Assembly: GCF_041379765.1 (NCBI RefSeq)
Contig: NZ_CP166919.1
Location: 1,302,001 to 1,366,000 of the forward strand
DNA from: Thalassotalea sp. Sam97
GTDB lineage: Bacteria > Pseudomonadota > Gammaproteobacteria > Enterobacterales > Alteromonadaceae
Reading direction: 5' to 3'
DNA length: 64,000 nt
Part shown: positions 44,103-53,991 of the stretch, piece by piece
How the letters are laid out: every line of letters begins with the position of its first letter
How positions within the stretch are numbered: position 1 is the first letter of the stretch
Position numbers and translations under genes: made by a program
Notes under the pieces: generated by a model
The model's input: the letters and a program-made list of their open reading frames with translations, nothing else
Databases searched by the model: none
Told to the model about the DNA's origin: nothing

Positions 44103-45098
44103 ATGAAAAAAATTTATCAATATTGTTTGTTGATACTTAGCTTAGTTAGCAGTCAAGTGCTGGCAAACTCGGCTGAGCAACAGCCTCTAGCCAGTAAATC
44201 ATTGATGCTAGATGTTCTTTCTCTTGATGCCGATACACTCATCGCCGCAGGTGAGCGTGGCCATATAATTCGCTCTTCAGACGGTGTCAATTGGCAGCAG
44301 CAAGAGGTACCAACGCAGTCGACAATTACCAAACTATTTTTCATTGATGAGAATATTGGTTGGGCAGTAGGCCATGATTCGTTGATATTAAAAACTCAAG
44401 ATGGCGGTATCACATGGCAATTACAAAATTTCAAGCCGGATCTGCAACGACCATTATTCGATGTGTACTTTGTTGATGAGAATCAAGGGATTGCCGTTGG
44501 CGCCTATGGTTTTATGTATCGCACAACTAATGGTGGCGATACATGGCAACGTGAGCATCATTTAGAACTACTAAATGAAGACGACCAATATTACCTTGAA
44601 GATTTAAAGCAAGAAGATCCGGAATTTTATCAAGAAGAAATTGCCAGCATCTTACCGCACTTTAATTCATTAACCATGCACCAAGGGGTGTTGTACTTAG
44701 CTGGCGAAGTCGGTTTGATGGCAAAAAGCAACGATTTTGGTCGAAACTGGCAATTAATGGATGAAATTTATATCGGTTCATTTTTCGACATTAAAGCGAC
44801 TAACAACAACGTATTGATAGCCGCAGGCTTACGTGGCAATTTATTTTATCGTGCAGCAGAACAAGCAAACTGGCAACGAGCTGATGTTGATTCTATCGCC
44901 TTGCTTAACAATATTGTCACCACCGATACTGGTCGCCTTTTTGTTTTAGGTAATGCCGGGGTGATATTAAGCTCGGATGATGGCCAGCAATTTACTTTAA
45001 CAACCCAAGCCGACGGTAAAGCTTTGATGGCAGGTGTTTGGTTTAAGAATCAATTGGTTGTTGCGTCTGAAAATGGCATGAAAATACTGGATTTATAA
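44103..45098 (+). CDS. YCF48/BNR-repeat periplasmic protein
   Basis: The start at 44103 gives a clean signal peptide (MKKIYQYCLLILSLVSSQVLA); the frame is open 28 codons upstream without sense. The 331-residue protein is a beta propeller of BNR/YCF48 type with repeats SSDGVNWQ, TQDGGITWQ, TTNGGDTWQ, SNDFGRNWQ and SSDDGQQF. In this neighbourhood such a propeller probably binds the RND protein encoded next (inference). Its stop and the next start share bases (TAATG), so translation is coupled. Confidence 0.85.
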   Translation: MKKIYQYCLLILSLVSSQVLANSAEQQPLASKSLMLDVLSLDADTLIAAGERGHIIRSSDGVNWQQQEVPTQSTITKLFFIDENIGWAVGHDSLILKTQDGGITWQLQNFKPDLQRPLFDVYFVDENQGIAVGAYGFMYRTTNGGDTWQREHHLELLNEDDQYYLEDLKQEDPEFYQEEIASILPHFNSLTMHQGVLYLAGEVGLMAKSNDFGRNWQLMDEIYIGSFFDIKATNNNVLIAAGLRGNLFYRAAEQANWQRADVDSIALLNNIVTTDTGRLFVLGNAGVILSSDDGQQFTLTTQADGKALMAGVWFKNQLVVASENGMKILDL

Positions 45099-47440
45099 TG
45101 AGTGCAATAAAAAAATTCTTAAATGCCATTGAACATGGCCTGTTTCATTTCCGCTTTATTGTGCTGTGCATATTTTTATTTATCACGGGCTATTTATTAG
45201 CACAGGCAACCAACATTCGTTTAGACGCGAGTTTTGAAAAAAATATCCCACTGCAACACAGCTACATGAAAACCTACCTTAAACATCAAGAGAACTTTGG
45301 TGGGGCTAATAACGTCCTGATTTCAGTATGTAATAGCGAGGGGGATATTTTCAATGAGTCGTTTTTTACCACGTTAAAAGGCGTTCACGACCAGTTGTTT
45401 TTTATTCCTGGCGTTAACCGAATCTTAGTTAACTCGTTATTTTCACCGTCGACCCGCTTTGTTGAAGTGGTGGAAGATGGCTTTGCTGGTGGTCCGGTTA
45501 TTCCTGCTGACTTTCAACCAACGCCTGAAGGTTTGGCGATTGTAAAAAGTAATATCGAAAAGGCCGGTATTGTCGGCTCTGTCGTATCTGATGATTACAG
45601 CTGTGCCATGGTAAAAACCAGCTTGTTATCAATCGATCCAAATACCGGTGAAAAGCTCGATACCTTAAAGCTTGCTAAACAGTTAGAAGATCAAATCCGC
45701 GGTAAATTTGAAAAAGACAATATTTCTATCCATATCATTGGCTTTGCCAAAATGGTTGGCGATGTTGCTAACGGTGCGAAAGGGGTAGTGATATTCTTCG
45801 CCATTGCTATCGCTATTACTGCGATAATGGTTTACCTATTCTGTAACTCTATTGTACTGACCTTACTACCGATTTTGTGTTCATTAATTGCAGTGATCTG
45901 GCAAATGGGTATGCTTACCCAGTTGGGATTTGGTTTAGATCCAATGTCGATTTTGGTGCCGTTTTTGGTATTTGCTATTGGTGTGTCGCACGGCGTGCAG
46001 ATGATAAACGCCATATCGAAAGAAGTCGCAAAAGGCAGTCACGCCAAATTGGCTGCACAACAAGCGTTTCGTAAATTGTTAGTCCCAGGTGGTGTTGCAC
46101 TGTTATCTGATACCATTGGCTTTATGACGTTACTGGCGATTGATATTGGTATTATTCGCGAGCTGGCAATTACCGCATCACTTGGTGTGGGCTTGATTAT
46201 CTTTACTAACTTGGTGTTACTACCTGTGTTAGTGTCGTTTGTGCGTTTTGACACACAGCAACAAAAAGACATCATCGATAAGGCTGATCACAAGCTAATC
46301 AATCGTTTGCTGTGGAAAAAAGCAGCGATTGTCACCTCACCTAAACCGGCAGCGATTATTTTAGCGATAACGGCTGTGCTGTTTTTATGGGGCTTCCAGC
46401 AAAGTAAGCAAATGAAAATTGGTGAACTACAAGCCGGTGCGCCACAGTTGCATGAAACCTCTCGTTATAATCAAGACACGTTTTTGATCACCGATAAATA
46501 TGCGATCAGTGTTGACTATATTTCGGTGATTGTTGAAACCTACGGTGATTCTTGTATTAATCATGAGGTATTAAGCACCATTGATACCATGCAATGGCGT
46601 CTTGAGAATATCGATGGCGTACAATCTGCAGTGAGCTTAGCCACCGTCGCTAAGAAGGTGAATGCCAACTTTAACGAAGGCAACAAGCGCTGGCAGGTAT
46701 TACCACGTAATTCATCGTCGTTGGTGCAATCAATCGCTTTGGTGCCAACGACAAGTGGTTTATTGAATCGTGATTGTAGTGCTATGCCAATTATTCTGTT
46801 TTTAGAAGATCATAAGGCAGAGACGATTGAGCGTGTAGTTGCTGCGGTTAAAGCCAATGCAAAAGAGCTAAGCCAAGATGATATTCAGTTTAAATTGGCG
46901 TCAGGTCCAGCGGGTGTAATGGCTGCAACCAATGAGGCCGTATCAGAAGCACAAACACCCATGATGTTATATGTTTATGCTGCGGTAACCTTATTATGTT
47001 TGATCAGTTTCCGTTCAATTCGCGCCACTGTCGTTGTTATCGTGCCACTGTATGTGGTATCGACGCTCGCACAAGCGTTAATGACCTATTTAGATATTGG
47101 CTTAACGGTATCAACGTTACCCGTTATTGCCTTAGGGGTTGGTATTGGTGTTGATTACGGTATTTATATTCTATCAACCATGAGCCAGCGCTTGAAAATG
47201 GGTGAGAGCATGGCAGAGGCTTACCTAAGCGCGCTTAAAGAGCGTGGTAGTGCGGTATTGATTACTGGTGTTACCTTAGCGATTGGCGTGTCTACTTGGT
47301 TCTTCTCTGCACTTAAATTCCAAGTTGATATGGGCATATTGCTGACTTTTATGTTCTTAGTGAACATGTTAGCCGCGATAATTATTTTGCCAGCACTTTC
47401 AACATTCCTTTGGCGTGAAAAAAAATCAGTTAAAGGTTAA
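45098..47440 (+). CDS. RND/MMPL-family transporter
   Basis: The 780-residue protein has two repeats, each with one membrane segment, a periplasmic loop, and five further segments: the RND superfamily layout. It is of the MMPL type rather than AcrB (about 1,040 residues). Marks are FEKNIPLQHSYMKTYLKHQENFGG near the N-terminus, LGFGLDPMSILVPFLVFAIGVSHGVQM in segment 4 and VIALGVGIGVDYGIYIL in segment 10. MMPL proteins move lipids, hopanoids or other hydrophobic molecules with the proton gradient. It is the last gene of the cluster and has a terminator. Confidence 0.9.
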   Translation: MSAIKKFLNAIEHGLFHFRFIVLCIFLFITGYLLAQATNIRLDASFEKNIPLQHSYMKTYLKHQENFGGANNVLISVCNSEGDIFNESFFTTLKGVHDQLFFIPGVNRILVNSLFSPSTRFVEVVEDGFAGGPVIPADFQPTPEGLAIVKSNIEKAGIVGSVVSDDYSCAMVKTSLLSIDPNTGEKLDTLKLAKQLEDQIRGKFEKDNISIHIIGFAKMVGDVANGAKGVVIFFAIAIAITAIMVYLFCNSIVLTLLPILCSLIAVIWQMGMLTQLGFGLDPMSILVPFLVFAIGVSHGVQMINAISKEVAKGSHAKLAAQQAFRKLLVPGGVALLSDTIGFMTLLAIDIGIIRELAITASLGVGLIIFTNLVLLPVLVSFVRFDTQQQKDIIDKADHKLINRLLWKKAAIVTSPKPAAIILAITAVLFLWGFQQSKQMKIGELQAGAPQLHETSRYNQDTFLITDKYAISVDYISVIVETYGDSCINHEVLSTIDTMQWRLENIDGVQSAVSLATVAKKVNANFNEGNKRWQVLPRNSSSLVQSIALVPTTSGLLNRDCSAMPIILFLEDHKAETIERVVAAVKANAKELSQDDIQFKLASGPAGVMAATNEAVSEAQTPMMLYVYAAVTLLCLISFRSIRATVVVIVPLYVVSTLAQALMTYLDIGLTVSTLPVIALGVGIGVDYGIYILSTMSQRLKMGESMAEAYLSALKERGSAVLITGVTLAIGVSTWFFSALKFQVDMGILLTFMFLVNMLAAIIILPALSTFLWREKKSVKG

Positions 47441-47477
47441 ACGAAAACAGCGCAAAAATAGTGCATAAATAATCAAG

Positions 47478-47499
47478 AAAATGGCCGTCAGGCCATTTT
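47478..47499 (+). terminator. Rho-independent terminator after RND gene
   Basis: AAAATGGCC (47478-47486) with GGCCATTTT (47491-47499), loop GTCA, then CTATTTA. Confidence 0.8.
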
Positions 47500-47628
47500 C
47501 TATTTATGGATATTGAATAATCACTAACCAATTGATCAGAACCTTGAAAAAATTGGTATTTTTACTCTAAAAAAGTTCTCGCAATAGCTCGCTTTTCTTA
47601 ATAGAATCCGCACCGTAGTCTATCCTAA

Positions 47629-47646
47629 TAACTATTCAAATAGTTA
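47629..47646. promoter_or_regulatory. 18-bp palindrome upstream of glutamate dehydrogenase
   Basis: TAACTATT-CA-AATAGTTA, 148 bp before the dehydrogenase start. It may be an operator; no factor is recognised. The remainder of the 354-bp gap shows nothing else beyond the RND terminator. Confidence 0.4.
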
Positions 47647-47794
47647 GCTACATAAGTACTTACAGGCTAGTTGGTACTTTATGATGAAAGTTTAGAACAA
47701 GAATTACATTCGATGTTAACTTAGTCGTAACATATGCTCGCGATTAATTGGCTAAGTTGCATAAAATCGTTTCGCCAAAAAGAGGGTAATGTTA

Positions 47795-50700
47795 ATGGCG
47801 TCGTTAGACAATCACTCTTCGGTACTGTTTACTAACGTGAATAAACTTATTCGCGAAAAAGTACCTGCTGCTACAGCTGGTTTGCTAGAGCAGTTCACCA
47901 CCTTATTTTACAAAAACTTGTCGACTGACGATCTTGCCGGTCGTAACGACAGTGACGTGTACGGTGCCACGCTAAGCTTATGGAAAGCGTTAAACACCCG
48001 TCAAGATGACCAAGCGTTTATCCGTGTATTAAACCCTGAAGTATCTAAGCATGGTTGGAAATCAAGCCACACCGTTATCGAGATCATTTTAAAAGACTCG
48101 CCGTTTTTGGTGGACTCAACGCGTATCGCGCTAAATCGCTTAGGCCTATCGCCGCATTTGATTGTTAATTGCCCGCTTAACATTGTCCGTGATTATAACG
48201 GTCAGGTGTCCGCTATTGCTGATTCATCTCAATCATTAGCCGATAGCACCACCGAAACCGTCTTCTTTGTTGAAATTGATCGTTTATCATCGCAAAAGCA
48301 AATTGATGAGTTAACCGCAGAGTTGACCTCTGTTTATCAAGACGTTCGTTTAACGGTCGATGATTGGCAACCACTGACAGATAAGTTCAAAGAAGCGATT
48401 AGCCATTTAACCCAAGCTAAGCCGTTCATTGATGACATTGAATACAATGAAAGCAAAGAGTTTTTAGAGTGGTTGTTAGACAATAACTTTACCTTTATGG
48501 GCTATCGCTATTACCAAGTCAACCAAGTAAAAGGCGATGTTGAGCTCGTTGCGGATTACGACACCAGCTTAGGGATGATGAAAAATACCAAAAAAGAATC
48601 CCCTGTACGCTTGGTTAATAGCTTAAACAAAAAAGGTCGTGAGTTAGCATTAGGTAAAAACGCCTTAATTTTAACCAAGACCAATACTAAATCACGTGTC
48701 CATCGCCCGGCGAACATGGATTATATTGGCGTTAAGCGTTTCGATGACAAAGGCAATTTAATTGCTGAAGATCGCTTTATCGGCCTTTTTGGTAGCGCTT
48801 TTTACAATAGTAGCGCACTAAACCTGCCTATCATCCGTAACAAGGTACAGCGCGTCTGTGATGCATCGGGCTTTGCCCCAGGCTCTCATGCGTTTAAAAC
48901 CTTGATTAATATTTTAGAAACGTTCCCTCGCGATGAAATATTGCAATCAACGGAAGAAGAGTTGGTGAGCACGGTGAAAGGCGTACTGCAAATGCAAGAA
49001 CGCGATGTAACCGGCTTATTCGTACGTCGCGATGCGTTTGACCGTTTTTATTCTTGTATGGTTTACGTGCCTCGTGAACGTTACAACACCCAGTTGCGTA
49101 TCGAAACGCAAAAGATTTTACAACAAGCCTTTGGCAGCGAACAAGAAGTTGAATTTAACACATTTTTCTCCGAGTCGGTGCAAGCACGAACCCATTACAT
49201 TGTTAGAGTAGATTCCACCAAAGCAGACATTAACGTGAAAGAAATCGAACGAAACTTAAACGAAGCCGCCCGCAGTTGGGACGATAAATTCGCCGCCGCA
49301 TTAAATTCGAATAAAGGCGAAGTTCAGGGCAAAGCATTATCTCGTAAATATTGCTCGTTCCCTCAATCATACAAAGATGAAGTACTACCAGGTACCGCGA
49401 TCGTTGATATTGATAAATTAGAAGCGGTTAGCGATGCAAACCCTCTAGAAATGTTGTTCTATCAGCCGCTAGAAGAAAAAGCCGACAGCCGCTTTGTTAA
49501 GCTGAAGCTGTTCCACAAAGGCGAGCCACTGCACCTTTCTGACGTTTTACCGATTTTAGAAAACTTTGGTTTGCGTATTATTGGCGAAAGCCCGTACATG
49601 GTACGCACCAGTGATGGTGAAATGTGCTGGATTTTAGACTTTTCAATGTTATTAACCGGCAATAAGTCGTTTAACCTTGAACAAGTACAAAACTTATTCC
49701 AAGATGCCTTTGCTAAAGTTTGGCATGGCGATTTAGAAGATGATGGCTTTAACAAGCTTATTTTAGGTGCAGGTCTTGGTGGTCGTGAAGTATCTATTTT
49801 ACGTGCCTATGCTAAATACCAACAGCAAATTGGTAGTACGTTCTCACAAAGTTACATCGAGTCAACATTCACTCGTTACCCTAATTTCGCTAAGTTATTG
49901 GTAAGCTTATTTGAATTAAAGTTCGACCCGCAAGAAAAACGTGGTGAGAAGGCAATTAACAAAGTTATTGATACCATTGAGCAATCATTGGATGCGGTAG
50001 CAAGTTTGGATGATGATCGTATTATTCGTCGTTATGTCGAAATCATCAACGCAACGATGCGTACTAACTACTTCCAAAAAGATGAGCAGGGTAATGATAA
50101 GTCATACGTATCATTTAAGTTGATGCCAGAGCTTATTCCAGAGATGCCAAAGCCACTGCCAAAATTTGAGATATTCGTATACTCACCACAGGTAGAAGGT
50201 GTGCACTTACGTGGTGGTAAAGTTGCCCGTGGTGGCCTTCGTTGGTCAGATCGCCGTGAAGACTTCCGTACCGAAGTATTAGGCTTGGTAAAAGCACAAC
50301 AAGTGAAAAACACGGTTATCGTACCGGTTGGTGCTAAAGGTGGTTTCTACTGTAAGCAGCTTCCAGTTGGCGGTTCTCGTCAAGACATTTTTGAAGCTGG
50401 TCGCGAGTGTTATAAAACCTTTATCCGCGCTTTATTAGACATTACCGACAATATTGTTGCTGGTGAAGTGGTACACCCTGAGTCAGTAGTACGTCTAGAT
50501 GAAGACGATACCTACTTAGTTGTTGCCGCTGACAAAGGTACTGCAACCTTCTCTGATACCGCCAATGCCATTGCCGAAGAATACGGTTTCTGGTTAGGTG
50601 ATGCGTTTGCATCAGGTGGCTCTGTTGGTTACGACCACAAGAAAATGGGTATCACGGCCAAAGGTGGTTGGGAGTCGGTAAAACGCCACTTTAGAGAGAT

Positions 50701-52633
50701 CGGTATTAACTGTCAGACAACCGACTTTACTGTACTTGCTGTTGGCGATATGGGCGGTGACGTATTTGGTAACGGTATGTTGTTATCGAAACATATCTGT
50801 TTACAGGTCGCTTTTAACCACATGCATATCTTTATCGATCCAACGCCTAATTCAGCCGCGAGTTGGGTAGAGCGTGAGCGTTTGTTTAATCTACCAGGTT
50901 CAAGCTGGGATGATTACAATCGCGAGTTTATCTCTGAAGGTGGCGGTATCTTCTCTCGTGCAGAGAAGTCGATCAAATTATCACCGCAAATGAAACAAAT
51001 GCTTGGTACTAAAAAAGCATCAGTGGCACCAAACGAATTAATTCAAATGGCCTTAAAAATGAAGGTTGATTTAATTTGGAACGGTGGTATCGGTACCTAC
51101 ATTAAAGGCTCCAAAGAAACTCATGTTGAAGTTGGGGATCGTGCCAACGATGTATTACGTGTTAATGGTAACGAAATTCAAGCGAAAATTATTGGCGAGG
51201 GTGGTAACTTAGGTTGTACTCAGTTAGGTCGTATTGAATACACGGCTAATGGTGGCCGTATGAACACTGACTTCGTTGATAACGTTGGTGGTGTTGACTG
51301 TTCAGATAATGAAGTCAACATCAAAATCTTACTAAATACCTTGGTTGCTAATGGCGACCTAACGATTAAGCAACGTAACAAACTGCTTTACGATATGACT
51401 CAAGATGTCGAAGAGATTGTATTGCAAGATTGTTACCGTCAAACCCAGTCGATTACTATTTCAGAATCGCGCGGCGCGGCTAAGCTTAAAGAGCAACAAC
51501 GTTTTATCCAACGCTTAGAAAAAGACGGCAAGTTGGATCGCGCGCTCGAGTTCATTCCAAATGACGAAGAAATCGTTGAACGTATGGCGGTCAATAAAGG
51601 CTTAACACGTCCTGAGCTATCGGTATTAGTGGCTTACGGTAAAATGGTACTTAAAGAAGAGTTATTGGTTGACGAGATCACCAATGATCCTTACTTAGGC
51701 CAGTTGTTGATTGATGCATTTCCAAAAACATTGCAAGAGTCATATAAGGCTGAAATGCAAGCGCACCCACTACGCGCAGAGATCATCGCGACGAGCTTAG
51801 CCAATGATTTATGTAACTACATGGGTTCAAACTTTGTGGTTCGTATGCAAGAAGAAACCGGTGCTGATGTGGCGGAAGTTGCGAAATGTTTCACCATTGC
51901 CAGCGCCATTTTTGAGCTGCAAAGTGTGTGGGCCAAGATTGAAGGCTTAGATAACAAGATTGATGCTGCAGTACAAACGGAAATGTTGTATCAAATCCGT
52001 CGTAATGTGCGCCGTGCTACGCGTTGGTTATTGCGTCATCGCAATAAAGCGTTATCTATTGAGCAATCAATTAAGTTTTTTGCGCCAACGTTTAAAGTAC
52101 TAGCGAGCAAATTAGACAAGTTACAAGATGCCAAAGAAGCCAAAGGCCTAAATGACATCAAAGACAAGCTAAAAGAGCAAAAAGTACCAGCGACAATTGC
52201 CGAGCGCGTATCGCAACTATCGACCTTGTTCTCAACCATGGATATCGCCCAAGTGGCATGTCTTGAAGGACGTGACATTGAGTTAGTTGCGAAACTCTAC
52301 TTCACCATTGGTGTTCGCTTAGAGTTGCACTGGTTCCTTGATCAAATCACTAAACAGCCGGTTGATAACCACTGGCAGGCATTGGCACGTGCGTCATTCC
52401 GTGAAGAGCTAGATTGGCAACAACGTGCACTAACGGCCGCTGTTTTAAGCATGTACCCAGACAGTTCAGATATCGAAGCGATGATCGACGGCTGGGTTGA
52501 AAGTGCAGAACAACCACTTGAGCGCTGGTACCACGTATTAGCGGACTTTAGAACCAGCAAAACTCATGAGTTTGCAAAGTTCTCGGTTGCCTTGCGTGAA
52601 TTGATGATGCTGTCACATCATAATTTACAATAG
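47795..52633 (+). CDS. NAD-specific glutamate dehydrogenase, 180-kDa type
   Basis: This very large enzyme converts glutamate to 2-oxoglutarate and ammonia with NAD, mainly for glutamate catabolism. The ATG at 47795 was preferred over 47789 because GAGGG is 8 bases away rather than 2; it gives 1,612 residues, the usual size. An N-terminal half with ACT-like regulatory parts precedes the catalytic core, marked by KVARGGLRWSDRREDFRTEVLGL, VGAKGGFYCK, GDMGGDVFGNGMLLS and GEGGNLGCTQLGRIEY. The long C-terminal helical domain is present. It is monocistronic with a terminator behind it. Confidence 0.95.
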   Translation: MASLDNHSSVLFTNVNKLIREKVPAATAGLLEQFTTLFYKNLSTDDLAGRNDSDVYGATLSLWKALNTRQDDQAFIRVLNPEVSKHGWKSSHTVIEIILKDSPFLVDSTRIALNRLGLSPHLIVNCPLNIVRDYNGQVSAIADSSQSLADSTTETVFFVEIDRLSSQKQIDELTAELTSVYQDVRLTVDDWQPLTDKFKEAISHLTQAKPFIDDIEYNESKEFLEWLLDNNFTFMGYRYYQVNQVKGDVELVADYDTSLGMMKNTKKESPVRLVNSLNKKGRELALGKNALILTKTNTKSRVHRPANMDYIGVKRFDDKGNLIAEDRFIGLFGSAFYNSSALNLPIIRNKVQRVCDASGFAPGSHAFKTLINILETFPRDEILQSTEEELVSTVKGVLQMQERDVTGLFVRRDAFDRFYSCMVYVPRERYNTQLRIETQKILQQAFGSEQEVEFNTFFSESVQARTHYIVRVDSTKADINVKEIERNLNEAARSWDDKFAAALNSNKGEVQGKALSRKYCSFPQSYKDEVLPGTAIVDIDKLEAVSDANPLEMLFYQPLEEKADSRFVKLKLFHKGEPLHLSDVLPILENFGLRIIGESPYMVRTSDGEMCWILDFSMLLTGNKSFNLEQVQNLFQDAFAKVWHGDLEDDGFNKLILGAGLGGREVSILRAYAKYQQQIGSTFSQSYIESTFTRYPNFAKLLVSLFELKFDPQEKRGEKAINKVIDTIEQSLDAVASLDDDRIIRRYVEIINATMRTNYFQKDEQGNDKSYVSFKLMPELIPEMPKPLPKFEIFVYSPQVEGVHLRGGKVARGGLRWSDRREDFRTEVLGLVKAQQVKNTVIVPVGAKGGFYCKQLPVGGSRQDIFEAGRECYKTFIRALLDITDNIVAGEVVHPESVVRLDEDDTYLVVAADKGTATFSDTANAIAEEYGFWLGDAFASGGSVGYDHKKMGITAKGGWESVKRHFREIGINCQTTDFTVLAVGDMGGDVFGNGMLLSKHICLQVAFNHMHIFIDPTPNSAASWVERERLFNLPGSSWDDYNREFISEGGGIFSRAEKSIKLSPQMKQMLGTKKASVAPNELIQMALKMKVDLIWNGGIGTYIKGSKETHVEVGDRANDVLRVNGNEIQAKIIGEGGNLGCTQLGRIEYTANGGRMNTDFVDNVGGVDCSDNEVNIKILLNTLVANGDLTIKQRNKLLYDMTQDVEEIVLQDCYRQTQSITISESRGAAKLKEQQRFIQRLEKDGKLDRALEFIPNDEEIVERMAVNKGLTRPELSVLVAYGKMVLKEELLVDEITNDPYLGQLLIDAFPKTLQESYKAEMQAHPLRAEIIATSLANDLCNYMGSNFVVRMQEETGADVAEVAKCFTIASAIFELQSVWAKIEGLDNKIDAAVQTEMLYQIRRNVRRATRWLLRHRNKALSIEQSIKFFAPTFKVLASKLDKLQDAKEAKGLNDIKDKLKEQKVPATIAERVSQLSTLFSTMDIAQVACLEGRDIELVAKLYFTIGVRLELHWFLDQITKQPVDNHWQALARASFREELDWQQRALTAAVLSMYPDSSDIEAMIDGWVESAEQPLERWYHVLADFRTSKTHEFAKFSVALRELMMLSHHNLQ

Positions 52634-52670
52634 CTCAAAAAGTTAGTGTGTTAGCTAGCTAATTAATGTT

Positions 52671-52702
52671 AAACTCCCCGTCCCAAGGGGAGTTTATTTT
52701 TT
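52671..52702 (+). terminator. Rho-independent terminator after glutamate dehydrogenase
   Basis: AAACTCCCC (52671-52679) with GGGGAGTTT (52687-52695), 7-base loop and ATTTTTT. Confidence 0.9.
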
Positions 52703-52875
52703 GTGGGCTATTAAGCCAATCTGTGCCAGCCTACAAACGGTAACTATTAGTAATGTATTGAGTCCTTAATAGCTTTTCATGGCTAGTCTCAATTCGCTTT
52801 CAACCTTGCGGCCCGTTACTTCCATATAATCTTCCCGATCATTGAACCCGTAACTAATGAGAAGTAAATAACACC

Positions 52876-53886
52876 ATGCTATATTCCCTCGCCCGTAATA
52901 TCTTATTTAAAATGACTCCTGAGCAAGCGCACGACTTCACTATTAATATGATGAAAAAGCCGGCAGCATTTGCGATGAAAGGTCTATATGGCGCCAAAGT
53001 AAAACAAAAGCCGGTGACCGTGATGGGCATCGAGTTTCCGAATCCGGTAGGCTTGGCAGCGGGTTTAGATAAAAATGGCGAGTGTATTAACGGTTTTTCT
53101 GCTCTAGGTTTTGGTTTTGTCGAAGTCGGCACGGTAACGCCACGACCGCAACCGGGCAACCCTAAACCACGTATCTTCAGATTACCTGAAGCCGATGCGG
53201 TTATTAACCGTATGGGCTTTAATAACCATGGTGTTGATTATTTAGTTGAGCAGGTTAAACGTGCCAACTTTAAAGGCGTGTTAGGCATTAATATTGGTAA
53301 AAACAAAGATACACCAGAAGAAAATGCGAAAGACGATTACATTCATTGTATGCGCAAAGTATACCCATACGCGACGTACATTACCGTCAACATCTCATCG
53401 CCAAACACACCAGGTCTTCGAGACTTACAATATGGTGATGCACTTAATACATTGCTTGCGGCGTTAAAAGTTGAGCAAAAAACACTAGCAGAGCAATACG
53501 GTAAATATGTACCGGTTGCGGTGAAAATTGCCCCAGATTCGACCGAAGAAGAAATCAACGGTATTGCTGAGTGTCTACTGGCCAATGATATTGATGCCGT
53601 GATTGCCACCAATACCACGTTAAGCCGTGAAGGTGTCGAAGGGTTAGAGCATGGTGATGAAATGGGTGGTTTAAGTGGTTTGCCCGTGCAGAAAAAGAGT
53701 ACAGAGGTGATCCGCATGTTACACGCAGCGCTTGGCGATAAAATGCCAATTATCGGTGTTGGCGGTATCAACAGTGCTCAAGCGGCCAAAGAAAAGCTTG
53801 AGGCTGGTGCTAGCTTAGTACAGGTGTATACTGGCTTTATTTACGAAGGTCCTAAGCTTATCAAAGACATCGTTGATGCTTTGTAA
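52876..53886 (+). CDS. pyrD: Dihydroorotate dehydrogenase (quinone) PyrD
   Basis: PyrD oxidises dihydroorotate with FMN and passes electrons to quinone, step four of pyrimidine synthesis. The 336 residues equal E. coli PyrD. The amphipathic N-terminal helix for membrane contact (LARNILFKMTPEQAHDFTINMMKK) marks class 2. Further signatures are NPVGLAAGLDKNG, INISSPNTPGLRDLQ with the catalytic serine, and GVGGINSAQAA for the FMN phosphate. It stands alone, bounded by terminators. Confidence 0.96.
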   Translation: MLYSLARNILFKMTPEQAHDFTINMMKKPAAFAMKGLYGAKVKQKPVTVMGIEFPNPVGLAAGLDKNGECINGFSALGFGFVEVGTVTPRPQPGNPKPRIFRLPEADAVINRMGFNNHGVDYLVEQVKRANFKGVLGINIGKNKDTPEENAKDDYIHCMRKVYPYATYITVNISSPNTPGLRDLQYGDALNTLLAALKVEQKTLAEQYGKYVPVAVKIAPDSTEEEINGIAECLLANDIDAVIATNTTLSREGVEGLEHGDEMGGLSGLPVQKKSTEVIRMLHAALGDKMPIIGVGGINSAQAAKEKLEAGASLVQVYTGFIYEGPKLIKDIVDAL

Positions 53887-53900
53887 GTAAACAACGTTTC

Positions 53901-53960
53901 GAGAGTTTAGGTTAACTAAACTCTAGATTAAGAAGCCCGGCTCTATGAGCCGGGCTTCTT
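53901..53960. terminator. Tandem hairpins between pyrD and asnB, bidirectional
   Basis: First AGAGTTTAG/CTAAACTCT (53902-53924), then a strong perfect stem AAGAAGCCCGGCTC (53930-53943) with GAGCCGGGCTTCTT (53947-53960) and a 3-base loop. The second is symmetric and can end both convergent transcripts. Confidence 0.85.
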
Positions 53961-53991
53961 CAAAGGTGAAAACTGTTAATAATTGCTGATA

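Noticed and set aside
53343..53771. 142-residue minus-strand ORF inside pyrD
   Set aside because: It is a shadow of the pyrD frame and encodes no family-like sequence.
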